Shown piece by piece: positions 23,392 to 35,600 of a stretch of 64,000 nt of DNA. Within the stretch, counting starts at the first letter, position 1. Each line of letters opens with the position of its first letter. A program made the translations under genes and the position numbers. Location of the stretch: assembly GCA_903813345.2 (NCBI GenBank), contig CAIIXF020000001.1:21347915-21411914 (forward strand), read 5' to 3'. The notes under the pieces are model-generated. The model was not told the DNA's origin, did no database searches, and was given only the letters and a program-made list of their open reading frames with translations. The stretch is from Owenia fusiformis (lineage: Eukaryota; Annelida; Polychaeta; Sabellida; Oweniidae).

Positions 23392-26300
23392 TCACAAAAT
23401 GATGCATGTTTTACTGCCTTCATGTTGACAGGTTCCTCCAGCAGGATTCTTCACCTTGGTTACCGTAGTAACCCTGTGGGCAGGGGCAATAGAGAGTGCT
23501 GGAGGTGCCTTGATGTGGGGACGGGGGGCTGGATTTTCAAGCTTCCAGTTTGGAGTTCCAGGAATCGAACTAGTTTTGTCAGCATTTAACCTGGAAGTGT
23601 TGAGGCAATCATGGTATATGCATTCAAATACAATTCATAATTTACATTCATATGAATACAGTACCTTTTAGTTATATCAAGGCATCATCTTGTATATGGT
23701 GAACCGCCCATTCATTTGACATTTTATTCTTTTATTAAGTATTAAAGGTTTCTTTATTCTTTCTAAAACATGGGTAGTACACCATCATGGTTACATGTGG
23801 AATTATTCAATTTTAAGACAACCCTTCAGTCTTTATTTATTATTAGGAGGCCCCCCTGCAGGGGGGTTCAAAAAAGCCTACGGGGCCTCCGTAAGATTGC
23901 TTGCAATCTTAAACCTCTAGTTATTATGTCTTTATTTACAAATACATTTAAAGCTTAAAGGATGGAATCACAAATGGAACAAAAAAAATAAGTCCATACG
24001 AGATATTGAATCTGTAAAATGAACTAAATGCTTCACTAACCCTTTGTCTGGTACAGGTATAGGAAGGATGGAATTTTGCGAGAGCTGGCCTCCAGCTTCC
24101 GAAGTCTGCGCAATGGGTTCAGAGCGTCCCTTATATAATATATTATTTTCTATCACGGGTTGTGTGAACCCTGTTAGATTGATGCATGGATCATCACTGG
24201 AATGTATGCGGTTATTGGATATCTAGAAAATACAAAAACAGGTTGTTGAGTAATACACGTATAATATTGGATCAAATAAATACTTCATGGATTCCCTATA
24301 CATCTATTTTCTTTGGACAAATCACACATCTTCAACTTTTGAATGAATCATCAACATAGATAAGATCACTGGGATGTTTTGGATAGGCAGAATTTGAAAA
24401 CAGCTTTGAAACTTTTATGTAGACGCCACAAATGACATGCTTTTAATGAAAAGTATAACAAGCTGACAATGGTACGATAAAACAGATTTTGTAAACTTTT
24501 TGCCATACTTAAGGCAGTTTGATAAAATAGTTTTTGTGTACTTGTACATCCAAAATCTACCCAATATATATTCCTGATATTTTGTCAAAGACTAGTTGCA
24601 GATCTTCAACTTTTTTTGGCTCAAACTTAATCTGATATTATAGACAAAAAAAATATCATACACCAGTCATGATTGAAATCATCTAAATAAAACCCATACA
24701 GAGCCCCTTCCCTTGAATAAGCTCTATGAACATGGTAGTGACAAAATAAAACCTGATAAAACACCCCTCTTTATTGAACAGTTTCCAAAAGAAACAGGTG
24801 TAAACAGGTTTTACTGTATAGCTAATGTCCAGACTTACTTTGACGTCTTTTGCATTATGAACAAGGATCCCAGCCCTTTGGTTTCCTATTATGTCATTTT
24901 CCCAGATTTCTCCTTCACTTTGCAGCAGAATCCCTTCATCTCTGTTGTCATAGATACCATTGCCATGGATATCCACCTAGTGAAAAAGTTACTGAATACT
25001 GAATAGTAAAAACAGTGAAATCAATATTTTATCATTATGTCTTAGTGAACAACTCTCTCTGGTGAACACCTGTCTCTAGTGAACACCCTTCCTCTGCATA
25101 TACTCCACTGTATAAATTACCCTCTCTGTTGTGAACACCTACCTACAGTGAACACATTTTAGTGGCTCCATAGGTGTTCACTGTGTGTGCAGGTTTTACT
25201 GTACATGTGTTGTCACTACACATGATTTTAAGTGATATCATTTGCTTCAATGACTTGATATCTATTTCAGCATGAGGGAAAGAAGCGCATTAAAGTTGAC
25301 CCCGGAGAAAAATGAAGATGAGCAATTGAGCGATGACATTCTTTGATGTATGTACCAGATTTAGAAAACAATGCATGAATTTTCTTTTGCTCAATTTCAA
25401 GCTACTCTATTATATAAAGATACTATTAAAGAGTCAAAAGCTGTTTAACCTATCCCTAAAGGCTAATATACATTTTCTATTCATAATGATACATTACAAA
25501 CAATTCAAATCTATTGATTGTGTAGGTTACATTATACAGTGTATATACATATATTTTTTCTATCATATGGCTCTCTACATTAGGTCCTAATAATAACTTA
25601 CTGAAGCAAATTCAGCTACTTCAATCCCAGATCCAGCATTACACGTCACACTGTTATTTATTAGCAACACTGGCGCCACCTGGTGGACTTGTATGCCTAT
25701 CTCCCGATTTCCATGGATGACATTCGCCATAATGTGGATTGATTCCTTACTTTGAAGAAACACTCCACTTGCTGGAATAAAACATATGCAAAGCTATATA
25801 TAATCTCAAAACTCTATATAATAATTTTTTTGAATAAACTGTTTGTGAATGATGCTAGTATGGACATTAAATATAATAATAAGTTTGATTCCTAAATTTA
25901 CTAAAAAACTGAAATTTAAAGTTAAAGGTTAGATGAGGGGATGGGAGTGAATGATGTTGTCGCTAACCAGAGTTGTGGTAGATGCTGTTGTATTCTACGG
26001 TAGCCTCCCCAAATGATGCTCTGCCATCATCATCTTCAGCAGTGGTCTCACTGAATAGCTGTAACTCTGCGCTTTGAGCACTCTGACCGTCTATGTCATT
26101 TGTGCGGGATGCCCCGTGATGCAAATCCTTTAAAAAGATCCAAAATGCAATTTGTAATGCTTGTTATAATAATGATTTGGAGACTAATACTGATGTCGCA
26201 TGTATACATTTTACTGAAGAATGGAATTTTGATTCACAAAGATGCAGCACAGGTACATGCCCATCGGCTCAAGATGACCATCACTTAATATTTTGATAAA

Positions 26301-29300
26301 GTGTGATAAAGGGTAGTTCAAAATGGCTGATTAAGTTACACTCAAATTATAGCATTTGAATAATTACTCAAAAAGCGGAAAAGCATGATTCACCCACCCT
26401 AGTGTTGACGAAGGCGATACCCGAGTCTCCATTACTGCTTATCTGGTTTCCATGGATACAGGGTTGCAACCCAGACATCACCCAAATCCCACATCCTGCA
26501 TTTGCTGAAACAACCAATTGTACTTATCATACAATGTTATAACCTTAGCACCAGATTTTTCTTGGAGGTTAAGCTAACTATAAAGCCTTATTCCTGATAT
26601 GTTTCCCTCGTAATAACCACCCATGAGCATTATTTTGAAAAATGAAATTAATGCTGTTTGATTTGTCAGGGATGGATATTCAATTCAATTCACGATTTTT
26701 CATGACTTAGGGTTTTACTTTGGATTCACTTGTATATCAAGGGGAAGCATGCATCATGAGAAAATCCAGTAAATGGAAAGTTATGGCAGCACATGTTTAA
26801 AACATTTGTTACACCCGTGGCATACTTCTAATGGCTGATAGTATTTGGGACATTGTAAGGAGTCTTATTTTCAATTGAAAATTACATAACTGGCTCACCA
26901 TGAATAATGTTGTTTCTTATAGACCCCTTGCCACCTTCACCAACAACTATACCATCAGCAATCCCATTGCAAATCAGATTGTTGGTGATCAAGGGGTCTG
27001 AACCATGTCTGATGTCAATTCCTCCCCACTGGTTGTTTCCTATCAGATTATCTGAAATCAAATTGAACATAATAGATATCATGACAGTCAGTTGTCATGG
27101 AAAAAACACAATGCTTTTAAATTTTAGCAAAAGTAAATGGAGGAGGCAATTTGAAACTGTACCCTACTGTACCTGCATTCCATATACAGGAACCATGATA
27201 TAAATATGTAAAGTGGTTATGTACATGTCGATAACACATCAATGCCAAACAATGAGAACAAATTCAATGAAATGGTCCAAACAGCTAAGACTAAACAATT
27301 AATGGAAGAAATCAGCAATATTTTCAGTAATTTATGTGTAATACTATGTGAGTATATATAGACATGTTCTCACCTATAATGTGCCCTCTACCATTTTCAT
27401 TGATAGCTATGCCTGCTGCCTTGCCTCGCCAAATCCTATTGCCACTGGAAACAAAATGCAAAATTGGTTACAAAAACATATAAAACGCTTATACAAAATA
27501 CTTTCAAAAATAAGGAATGTCTGAATTACAAATTTCCTGATTTTTTTGTTTGATTTAGAAATTGACTTACTTTACGTCCAAGCACTCCAAGGATAAGAGA
27601 TTGATGCATCTCTGTTGAATTTGTTTAGGTTTTAGTGTTTTTCAATTTTTGTAACAATATATTTCTGGTATAAATATGATCATGGGCTTTCAAGAGCCTC
27701 GACTTTTAGACTGTTAGAGGTGGTACGGCCATCATATGACAATGTTGTTGATCAGTTCTATCCTATAATCAGTTGATGTCTTCCATTGTACTATCATGTC
27801 TGTTGAAAGCCCATGGTACTATTGAGGACTGTTTTTGCAATTTGTTATAGATTATTAATAAAAACAACCATTATGTCAAAGTCTTACCAGATTATTGGGT
27901 TTCCACGATACAGAATATATATTGCCGCCTCCTTATTTTCGAATATATTATTGCCTTTAATTATGCCCCGCCCACTTCCAAGGACAACTATCCCTGATCT
28001 TTTGCCATGGTGGATACGATTACACTGCAAATACAGAAGAGGATATCTAAAAATCTAAATTCACCAGACATTCAAAATGTTGGCTAGGAAAAAGCTTTCA
28101 CATTTCAAAACGTTTAGCCCATCACTATTGAGAAATGTTTAATTACATGCAAAGAATTTAATTCTGAATGTGTTTGTTTTTTATTTAATGTATAATCTTT
28201 ACACAAGGAAATGCTTCAAAAAAATTTGGCCAATCGGAAGTTGTCAGTTTTTCTTTGAACAATTCATTATGCTACAAGTACACACACATATAATTGCTCA
28301 TTTGCATATAAAACAAATTGAACCAATCAAATCAAAGACAAGCATTAACACATCTCATCATATACACAGAAAATATATATACGAGGGTTGTCCCAGAAAT
28401 AATGCACTATACGCTCTAACTATCTTTAATATTCTTTAATACAGCTGAAATTTTAGGATTCTTTGGGGATTTTTTTTGAGTTGAGGAATGGAAAAAATCT
28501 ACAGTACTTACTTGCACAAGGGGATCAGCATTTTTCCTGATGTCTATCCCTGCCTCTATATTGTGGTGAATGTCATTAGTAGCAATGAGACCACGAGCCG
28601 CCAGCCGCATAAACACCCCTGATGTCTTACAATGGTGGATGTTATTCTTCCAAAGAACTGTCTAATATGAAAAAGATCAAACATGGCAAAGGATATTAGT
28701 GAAGAGTTATACTTTTTTAATATGATGCTTATGAAACTAGAACAAAGCTACATGAAATCATTTTTTGCACTCAGCGTATGTTATCATATAATATATACAA
28801 TCGTTTAAGTTTTAATACTTTTACAATTCACTCACCTTTGAGTTCTGTATACATCTTACTCCATATTGTAAATCACAGAATTCATTCGCCATTAAGACAG
28901 CTTGGGCTTGATTGGCTACCATGACACCTCCTTTACCATGACTCACACGACAATTTCTCATGACACACCCCAAAATATTTTCCAGCATATTTATCACAGC
29001 TGTGTCCTGAAGCAGATCTGAGTTAAGAGTAACAGCCTTATGATGTAACGACTGAATGTCATTTTGGAATGTGTTTATAGAGGTAGCGTGTAAAAGTTTA
29101 TGGCGGTTTGGGTTCGACAATTGTAAAACAGATCTATCGTCTTCATAATTTGAGGAGGAATCACTGTCACTATCAGTGTGATCAAATGTATCTGAAATTA
29201 TAATAAGTCATGCAGTTCATAATGCAATACTGTATTAAATTAAGGAAGAATTAAGGAAAAGTATTAAGGAAAAGTCTGTGAATAAATGTATCATGTCAGG

Positions 29301-31910
29301 TTTCATTTGATAAGACAGCACATTAGTAGTTTCATAACACATCTTTAATAGCAAAACAATAAATATACCCAAAAACTGGTTATATTGATGATTATCCCTT
29401 GATCAAAGATATTCATTTGTGTGTGTTGTGCTATTCAAATGTTGCCCCTCGTGTTCTCAACTTTGCAGATATCCTACCTGACATATCGCTTGAATCAGTA
29501 TCAAAGCTATCCAGATAGTCCAAGTCTAATACATTATTGTTAGGAATGTTATCATCAGCCTCATCATTGTCATCATCGTCGCTGCTACTGTCAATAGTGA
29601 AGTCATCATCTGGAGGGATATCATAGTTCTGGGCACTGTTTGAATGAGACAAGGCTCTTGATTGCAAACTAACAGAGCTTTGGTTGGGTTCATCAACGTG
29701 ATTACCATCTGTGCCGTCTGAATCTTCATCATCAGCATCATGTCTATTGGGAGTAGCACCATCATTACTTTGAGCATTTCTATGCATGGAATAGTTGTCG
29801 TGATCTAAAATTGGTTTATCAAACTTTCTAGCTAGCTTGGCAAGACGAAGGTATATCCAATTGGAGTCTTCCTTTGGGTGACCTTCGACAATAACTGCCG
29901 CAGGTTCACATTTAATGAAGTCACATTTTTCTATTATGCTCACATTGACTTGTTGCATTGTGATGAAAGCGTGTTTGAAGGTTGTGTGTTTGATATGACA
30001 CGTGGCAGGGCCCTGCACTAGGATTTGCCCATCTTCAAAGGTACATGTGTCAACTTGGACGTGACCAGTCCGCACCTGAAACGTCATGATGTAATACAAC
30101 TGAATTAGCACTTGCAAGATTTTTTGTGAAAACATAATAGTTGCATTAACCCCTCTCCCTTGGACAAAAATTCTTTCAAAATCATGCAGTTTTTCACCAT
30201 TCTGATTTTGGGGCCAAAGTTGTCAAATGTGAACCCCCACTGGATTTTTTTGAAAGGTGAACCCCCTTGGCAAAACCTGGCTAACAGACCTGAGTTATAT
30301 CAGAACATGATAGAGGAGACACAGAATTATATCACGGCATAGCAGGTTTTGTCAGAACATATAGGGTGCAATGTTATATCGGAACTTATTTTATTTCATG
30401 TACCTTAGTCAGAGGCCAATTTGTGTATAGGGATTTAGGTTGACACTTGGTAACCAAGATTCTCACCTTAAGTATATATTGGGTGAACCATGGTGCCCTG
30501 AGGGTTAAATTACACAGCCTTCCTGTCAGTGCATTCTGTTCTATACACATCACCAATATTACACTACCTATAAGAGAGTATATAAGGGTTATGTACTGGG
30601 AGGTTTTGGATACAGGTTTTATCCCAAGGGAAATATGTGTATATCCCGAGGGACCGCAGGGACCGATGGATATACACATATTTCCCGAGGGATAAACCCT
30701 GTATCCAAAACCGACCGTACATAACAGATGTATTTCATACCTACTGATGTTCTAGGTACGTCATATACCTTACAAAGTTCCAAAATTCAAAAATATACTT
30801 AAGATACGCATTTTCTTGGTGTTATAAAGTGTTTTTTTAAGTTTCTGAGATTATCAAACTCATATAAAAATGTGAAATTTTTTTTTAAAAAAATGTGAAA
30901 ATTGTTTTGAAAAATAATGTGAAAAAAAATTTGGGAAAAAATGGGAAAAAATTTTTGAAAAAAAAATTGAAAAAAAAAATTTGAAAAAATTGTGAAAAAA
31001 AATTTCAGGAGCGGGACCGGGATGGATACAGCGTGTATCCATCCCGCCCCGGGCCTTGGCTAGATACAGTTTATATTCACGCTCGTTATGTACCTAGAAC
31101 CTCAGTAGGTATGAAATACACAATAAAATCTCATAGCCCAATCAGCCAAATTAGTCAATACCATCTGAGGTTCTTAGGTAGCTAAATTACAGAGATATAT
31201 ACTATATCTAGAGAGGGGATGGATATTTTCTGTAACCATCACTTGTTCTCTGGAGTTTGGTACATGCAGTAATATTCAACCCATCCCAGTCGGCAGTCCT
31301 GCTCCTCTACTAGACCGTAGAGGTGATACTTTGGGTCAATTATTGAGGAAAAAAGGCCCGTTTTCCAAAGAAGTAAAGATAAGACCTATTTTGAAATAAG
31401 CATCTAATTCTTACCTAATTCACCTGCACCAACTAATTCAAATGGAATTTTCGATGACATTTCAAACTGTTCGTCATATGTCCCAGGATGGATGAGTATA
31501 CGATCGTAATCATTTGCCACTGCAAGAGCACTCTTTAAAGTTGTATACTCTAAACCTGCACCTACATGTAAAGTTCGCCTTTCTCGTTTCCGTCTGAACA
31601 CAAGCAAACAATTTGTTTTTTCAGAATTTCCACCACCAATAGCCCAAATCTTTGAAGCTATGTAATTTTCCCTGTATGCCCTCTGCCATGATATTGCCTC
31701 TTCATCTTGAGACATAGGCCACAAAGGCAGTCTCCACTCGAGGTTGCGTTTGTACCAGAACTTCCATGTAGTTTTATCAAGTGATTTGACAAGTTCATTC
31801 CATGAGTTACAAACGCAAGCACATCGACAAAGGTCGGTGACATTTAGATATGACAAGACAACTCGCATCAGCTCTAACGGTAGCCTTTCTCCACAACTAT
31901 TGGCTGACAT
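23392..31910 (-). CDS. FBXO10: F-box only protein 10 ortholog, 14 coding exons, about 1005 aa
   Basis: Exons (minus): 31910-31415, 30567-30467, 30075-29478, 29191-28836, 28661-28512, 28024-27888, 27444-27374, 27051-26899, 26504-26398, 26127-25968, 25771-25602, 24976-24839, 24222-24041 and 23590-23392. All phases agree and the total is 3018 nt including the stop. The F-box is at about residues 8-50 (LPLELMRVVLSYLNVTDLCR...CNSWNELVKSLD). RRKRERRTLHVGAGLEYTTL matches the vertebrate FBXO10 RRRRERRTLSVGPG stretch. An acidic serine/aspartate-rich linker spans about 290-400, and right-handed beta-helix (PbH1/CASH) repeats span about 440-930. The last exon ends CIIL, a geranylgeranylation CaaX box corresponding to human CTIL; family knowledge says this directs the SCF-FBXO10 ubiquitin ligase to membranes such as mitochondria. 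Donors of exons 10 and 13 are GTTAGC and GTTAGT. The acceptor pairing of exon 13 to 14 rests on phase and homology. Confidence 0.93.
23847..23910. repeat. GC-rich nested palindrome in the last FBXO10 intron
   Basis: GGAGGCCCC (23847-23855) is mirrored by GGGGCCTCC (23882-23890), enclosing CCCCCCTGCAGGGGGG (23851-23866). The hairpin AAGATTGC-TT-GCAATCTT (23893-23910) follows. It stands out in otherwise AT-rich DNA. Confidence 0.6.
24750..24823. repeat. Short CAGGTTTTACTGTA-terminated repeat
   Basis: ATAAAACCTGATAAAACACC at the left and AACAGGTTTTACTGTATA at the right form opposed ends of a small repeat inside FBXO10 intron 12, of the same terminal type as the 25012-25203 copy. Confidence 0.45.
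25012..25203. repeat. CAGTGAAA...GGTTTTACTGTA MITE-like repeat
   Basis: AACAGTGAAATC starts it and GCAGGTTTTACTGTAC ends it. In between, GTGAACACC-type units recur about every 30 bp (GGTGAACACCTGTCTCTAGT and GTGAACACCTACCTACAGTG). It lies within the FBXO10 intron between exons 12 and 11. Confidence 0.6.
25673..25686 (-). promoter_or_regulatory. CTCF-consensus-like site inside FBXO10 exon 11
   Basis: The minus strand reads CCACCAGGTGGCGC, which fits the core of the bilaterian CTCF motif. It also encodes VHQVAP in the protein, so coding constraint alone could produce it. Confidence 0.35.
28381..28408 (+). mobile_element. Solo mariner terminal repeat
   Basis: ACGAGGGTTGTCCCAGAAAT after TATATA matches a mariner terminal repeat of the ACGAGGGxxGTCCCAGAA type. 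No partner terminus or transposase remnant was seen nearby. It is in an FBXO10 intron. Confidence 0.5.
30602..31118. repeat. Compound palindrome, copy 2, in FBXO10 intron 1
   Basis: Module A has 45-bp arms at 30602-30646 and 30668-30712 (42 of 45 positions match) around a 21-bp loop with ACCGCAGGGACCG. Module B arms are GTATTTCATACCTACTGA (30735-30752) and CAGTAGGTATGAAATAC (about 31102-31118). Between them lie an A/T homopolymer-rich linker (30865-31005) and a palindrome GATGGATACA-GCG-TGTATCCATC (31020-31042). No coding capacity; the phenylalanine-rich minus frame comes from the poly-A linker. Confidence 0.75.
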
Positions 31911-32028
31911 ATTGGACTGTCAGCTTTGGATAAGCCCTTAAGTCCCTGTGGCTTCCTGTTTAAGGGATGACATAGCAGATCAAAGCCATGTTTAGCACAT
32001 CTCTCTGTCGTACCCCATCAAGCAGCAT
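31911..32028 (-). other. FBXO10 5' UTR part of first coding exon, with upstream ORF
   Basis: An acceptor TATTTTTAG ends at 32029, so the coding exon is preceded by at least one 5' UTR exon. The exon opens on an ATG whose 22-codon frame runs 32028 to a TAA at 31960, about 50 nt before the FBXO10 start; a second ATG lies inside it in frame. It could act as an inhibitory upstream ORF. Confidence 0.55.
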
Positions 32029-32899
32029 CTAAAAATAGTAAAAATACATGAGAATCCAAATGAATATCATCTATCATATATATTATCATTTAAACTCATT
32101 TACCCATTATTTTTGCCAGAGGTTCTCAGTCTTATTTTGTATTTAACATATATATTGAAATATTAAGCAAACAAATAGAGAAAGAAAATCCCCTGACGAC
32201 ATATTTTTGATATTTCATGTCCTTATCTCTGATGAGGGACAATGGACATATTCATTTGTAAGAGTCAATGGTTTGCTTTGCCTGGGATGAATAAACTAAG
32301 GGGATCAAATTATCTATGTGCACTGCCTACTTTTTCTCTGGTGAGTGGTTGAAAGGAAAGCACTATTGACTCTCAGTAAATTGTACATAACGTATATTTT
32401 TTAACCAATTCCAGAGGGGTTGACTCCACTTTTTTGATCAGGAAATTTAACCAGTATTTCAAATTGTCCACACCAGTTGTTATAACAACAGTACTTTAAA
32501 GAAAAAAAGGGGAATCCCCTTTCTAGGTTACGCTATCAAAATATCCTGGTAGGATTTGATTGGCCATTCGTTAAAATATATGATTCTAATAACACCGTTG
32601 TTTCTAAATAGGAAATCTAATTATCTAAAAAATATTTGCGAAATGGCAAAGAGCTCAAACCAGTTAGTCTCAAAATAAATATTGAACCAGCCAACTTCTA
32701 CTAACAGTTAAATTTGACAAACTTGACAAAATAATGCAACTAGCGGGAGAGGCATAAGAGAGGGGAGAAATTAATATACATGTATAGAAAAATCAAGACA
32801 TTTCTTGATTTGAAATTTGCAGTCAGTTTCATGCAAATAGTCATGGAAGTAATTTATTATATCTATATATTATTATATTAATTATATCTACACTAGATA

Positions 32900-33925
32900 C
32901 AGGTATGGAAACCAATTTTTTAATATATAAGAGGTTATTTAATGGGAGGGAGAGAATATGAATTTTATTCCAAGGGAACTATACTCGTTACTGGTATGGA
33001 AACCAATTTAAATACGGTATATAGAGGTTGTTTAATGGGAGGGAGAGAATATGAATTTTTTCCAAGGGAAAACATGATATTGCTGACCAAGGAACATTTA
33101 TTAACTGAGGGTGACAGCCTGAATGTCAATATGATATTTTCAAAGGACATCATATTTTCTCAAGGAAAAATTCATATTCTGCCATGACAATCAATTACCT
33201 ATCTATTCCATAATATTTATTTATTTATTTTGAAGCTTTGTAACATTTTTCAACTTTTATTAACAAGTGTTAAAATAGAATAAAAATAAATTTCTAGAGA
33301 AATCCCAGTGAATATTTCTGAAACTGGATTTTGGCTGATAAAGGATCTAATATGGGATCTGATACAGGATCTGAAAAGGGATTTTGCCCGATGCTGGGTC
33401 TGATATAGGATTTTTTGAATATCAATCAGCCAGATGCAAGTAGGTAGTCACCATTTTCACCACCTGGTGGCTAATTTGGGGTAGATAACATAGCAGGGTA
33501 TTAGAAAAATCCTACCTGAATATTCATCAGTTTTAGTAGCTCAATTTTTATATTACCCTTATGCATCTGATAGTTACACAAGTAAAATAAAATATCTGTC
33601 ATGGGGTAGATGGGAAATCTCCCCGAAGTCGTATTTTCAAAGAAAATTAAATTTTCAAAGTTGATACAAATTTCTTGATGTAATTTTACATGTAGATTTC
33701 AAATATGATATCACTTTGACTGAATTTTGTTCATGTAAATCAAAATTATTTTTATCTTGCATCTAGTCAATTATATTCCCTGTTTATTTCCCAAGGGAAA
33801 TATGTTGCCATGGAATAAATAAAGGTTATTTAATGGGAGTGATGAAATATGAATTTTATTCTCAGGAACAATATGATATTAGCCAAGGAAAATATCATAT
33901 TTGACCGAGCGTGACAGTTTCTAGA
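32900..33925. repeat. Tandem and dispersed ATATGAATTTTATTC palindromic repeats
   Basis: A 91-bp unit containing GGTATGGAAACCAATTT, AGGTTATTTAATGGGAGGGA and GAGAATATGAATTTTATTCC is present twice in tandem (about 32900-33070). A third partial copy lies at 33822-33900, and inverted parts such as GGAAAAATTCATATTCTGCC close it at about 33165-33184. The 33780 region reads TTTCCCAAGGGAAATATG. The family overlaps in style with the compound palindromes. Confidence 0.55.
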
Positions 33926-35237
33926 GAGAAATCAAAATGGCGGTTTTAATGAAAATTTATGAAGTAGCGTCCAGAGAAGGTCTAACGTGGAAATCACCTG
34001 AGATTTTAAACACTTCTTCGTAAATTTCCATTAAAACCATAAAACCACCAATTTGATTTCACTCTAGAAAATATCAAATCTGGGATAAAGACAAGTCCTG
34101 ATCAAAAAAGAAGCAACTGATAACTTTCAAAAATGGATGTAGAGAACATTTGGAGACATAAATTAAGCAGTTGAACTCAGTATTTCAGTTTCAGCATGGG
34201 CTTTCAAGTGAAAGCCCATGGTTTCAGCCATTACGATTATCTAGCAACCTATTCCTACATGTATACTCTGCATACAAAGGCTGTCTTATACAGATCAGAC
34301 AGACTTTGAAATAGGTAATGTGATGTAATGAGATGATCTGTACTAATATGCTTTGATATTGTAACAGGTCCGGTCTTAATCCCGAAATTGCCACGTACAG
34401 GATACCCAATCAATCAATTAACCAATTAAATCAAAACTGCCTCTTGAGCAAAAAATTCCTGGAAATGATCATTGACCGCAGCATAGGCCAAGGGAAAAGT
34501 AATAGTAAGCTGTATATATCAAAATACTTGCTAAATAGTCGGTAAATATCGGTAATGACATACGGTAATACCGGCACCACTTTTCATTACCGGTCCGAGC
34601 ACTACGGCTTACTATTACTTTACCCTTGGCCTATAGACCGCAGTTTAATGTTCAGATGATTCACTACATTTACTAGACTTAGTCACTCACTCAGATGCTG
34701 AACTTGTATTCCAGAATGCAACTAAAGGCTGTCAGCTACTGGATGAACCTACGTGTATAAATTCGTCAGTTTAAGTTGGATTAACGAACAACCTTCTTGT
34801 CGTCAAACAGTGATCACATGACTATATTATGGTAGTGTAAGGATCGATTATAATAAATCCACTGGACTGAATTGGCAAACAGATCAAAGGCCATTGCTAT
34901 ATCATATTTGTTGCTAAATACATGTAGGCAGAGCATTATCATGTTATTTATAGGTCAGCGATGGGGTTTGAAGTGAGAGGTTGTATCTTGTAATGAGATG
35001 CACGGCATGAAGATCAGAGTCTGGCCTCAAATTGCAATCAACCTGGTAGCCACTTGCCTCTATTAACATTAGAAAATACAATATTGGAGTCTGGGTTCTA
35101 TTTTCCCAAGGCTAGCATAAAAATCAGTCTAGAATTTTAATTTTTTGAACGGTGATTGAAACGGATTTTCGAAGAAAAGACTCCAAGACACAACACAAAC
35201 GCTATTAATTCTCCCAATATATGAAACACTTACTTAC

Positions 35238-35340
35238 ATTGTATATGAGGTTGAATCAGTTCACTCCAAACAATATTATCAAATGCGTTATATTCTAAAG
35301 ATAATGCCAGTTTACAAATATTTTACTCAAGATGTTTTGC
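35238..35340 (-). other. Probable FBXO10 first non-coding exon
   Basis: On the minus strand a donor AAT/GTAAGTAAG has its last exon base at 35238. Upstream is ATATGGCGGCAAAACATC (YY1-like) and a CRE. The transcript start is placed near 35340 only by this context; splicing to the acceptor at 32029 is inferred. Confidence 0.4.
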
Positions 35341-35600
35341 CGCCATATTGGATTCTGTATACAAATGACGTCATGGACAGGTGCCCTGAACATGAGTTGT
35401 CAAAATGTTTCTCGTCAAAGGATCTCTTGTCCTCGGCAGTTACAATACATACTTTACTCAAATTTGTCAAACGTTGTTTTTTTTTACTCTATACCATCAA
35501 CGATGTTTTATACTGCTTTTAATGTCTATGAAATAACCTTTCAACATTCAATATTCACGTTTTTTATCAATTTCAATATGCAAATGAGCAATTTCCAACA
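35341..35600. promoter_or_regulatory. Likely bidirectional promoter with CRE and YY1-like sites
   Basis: It contains a consensus CRE (TGACGTCA, 35366-35373); GCCGCCATATTGG just left (35340-35352) and AACATGGCGAC at the right (35597-35607) are YY1-like. Strong GTAAGT donors point away on both sides (35237 minus, 35717 plus), as expected of a head-to-head promoter. Confidence 0.4.

Noticed and set aside
29526-29777. 83-codon minus frame rich in Met and Leu
   Set aside because: Out-of-frame shadow of the FBXO10 acidic exon.
30860-31042. Phenylalanine-rich minus frame
   Set aside because: Translation of an A/T homopolymer linker inside the compound palindrome.
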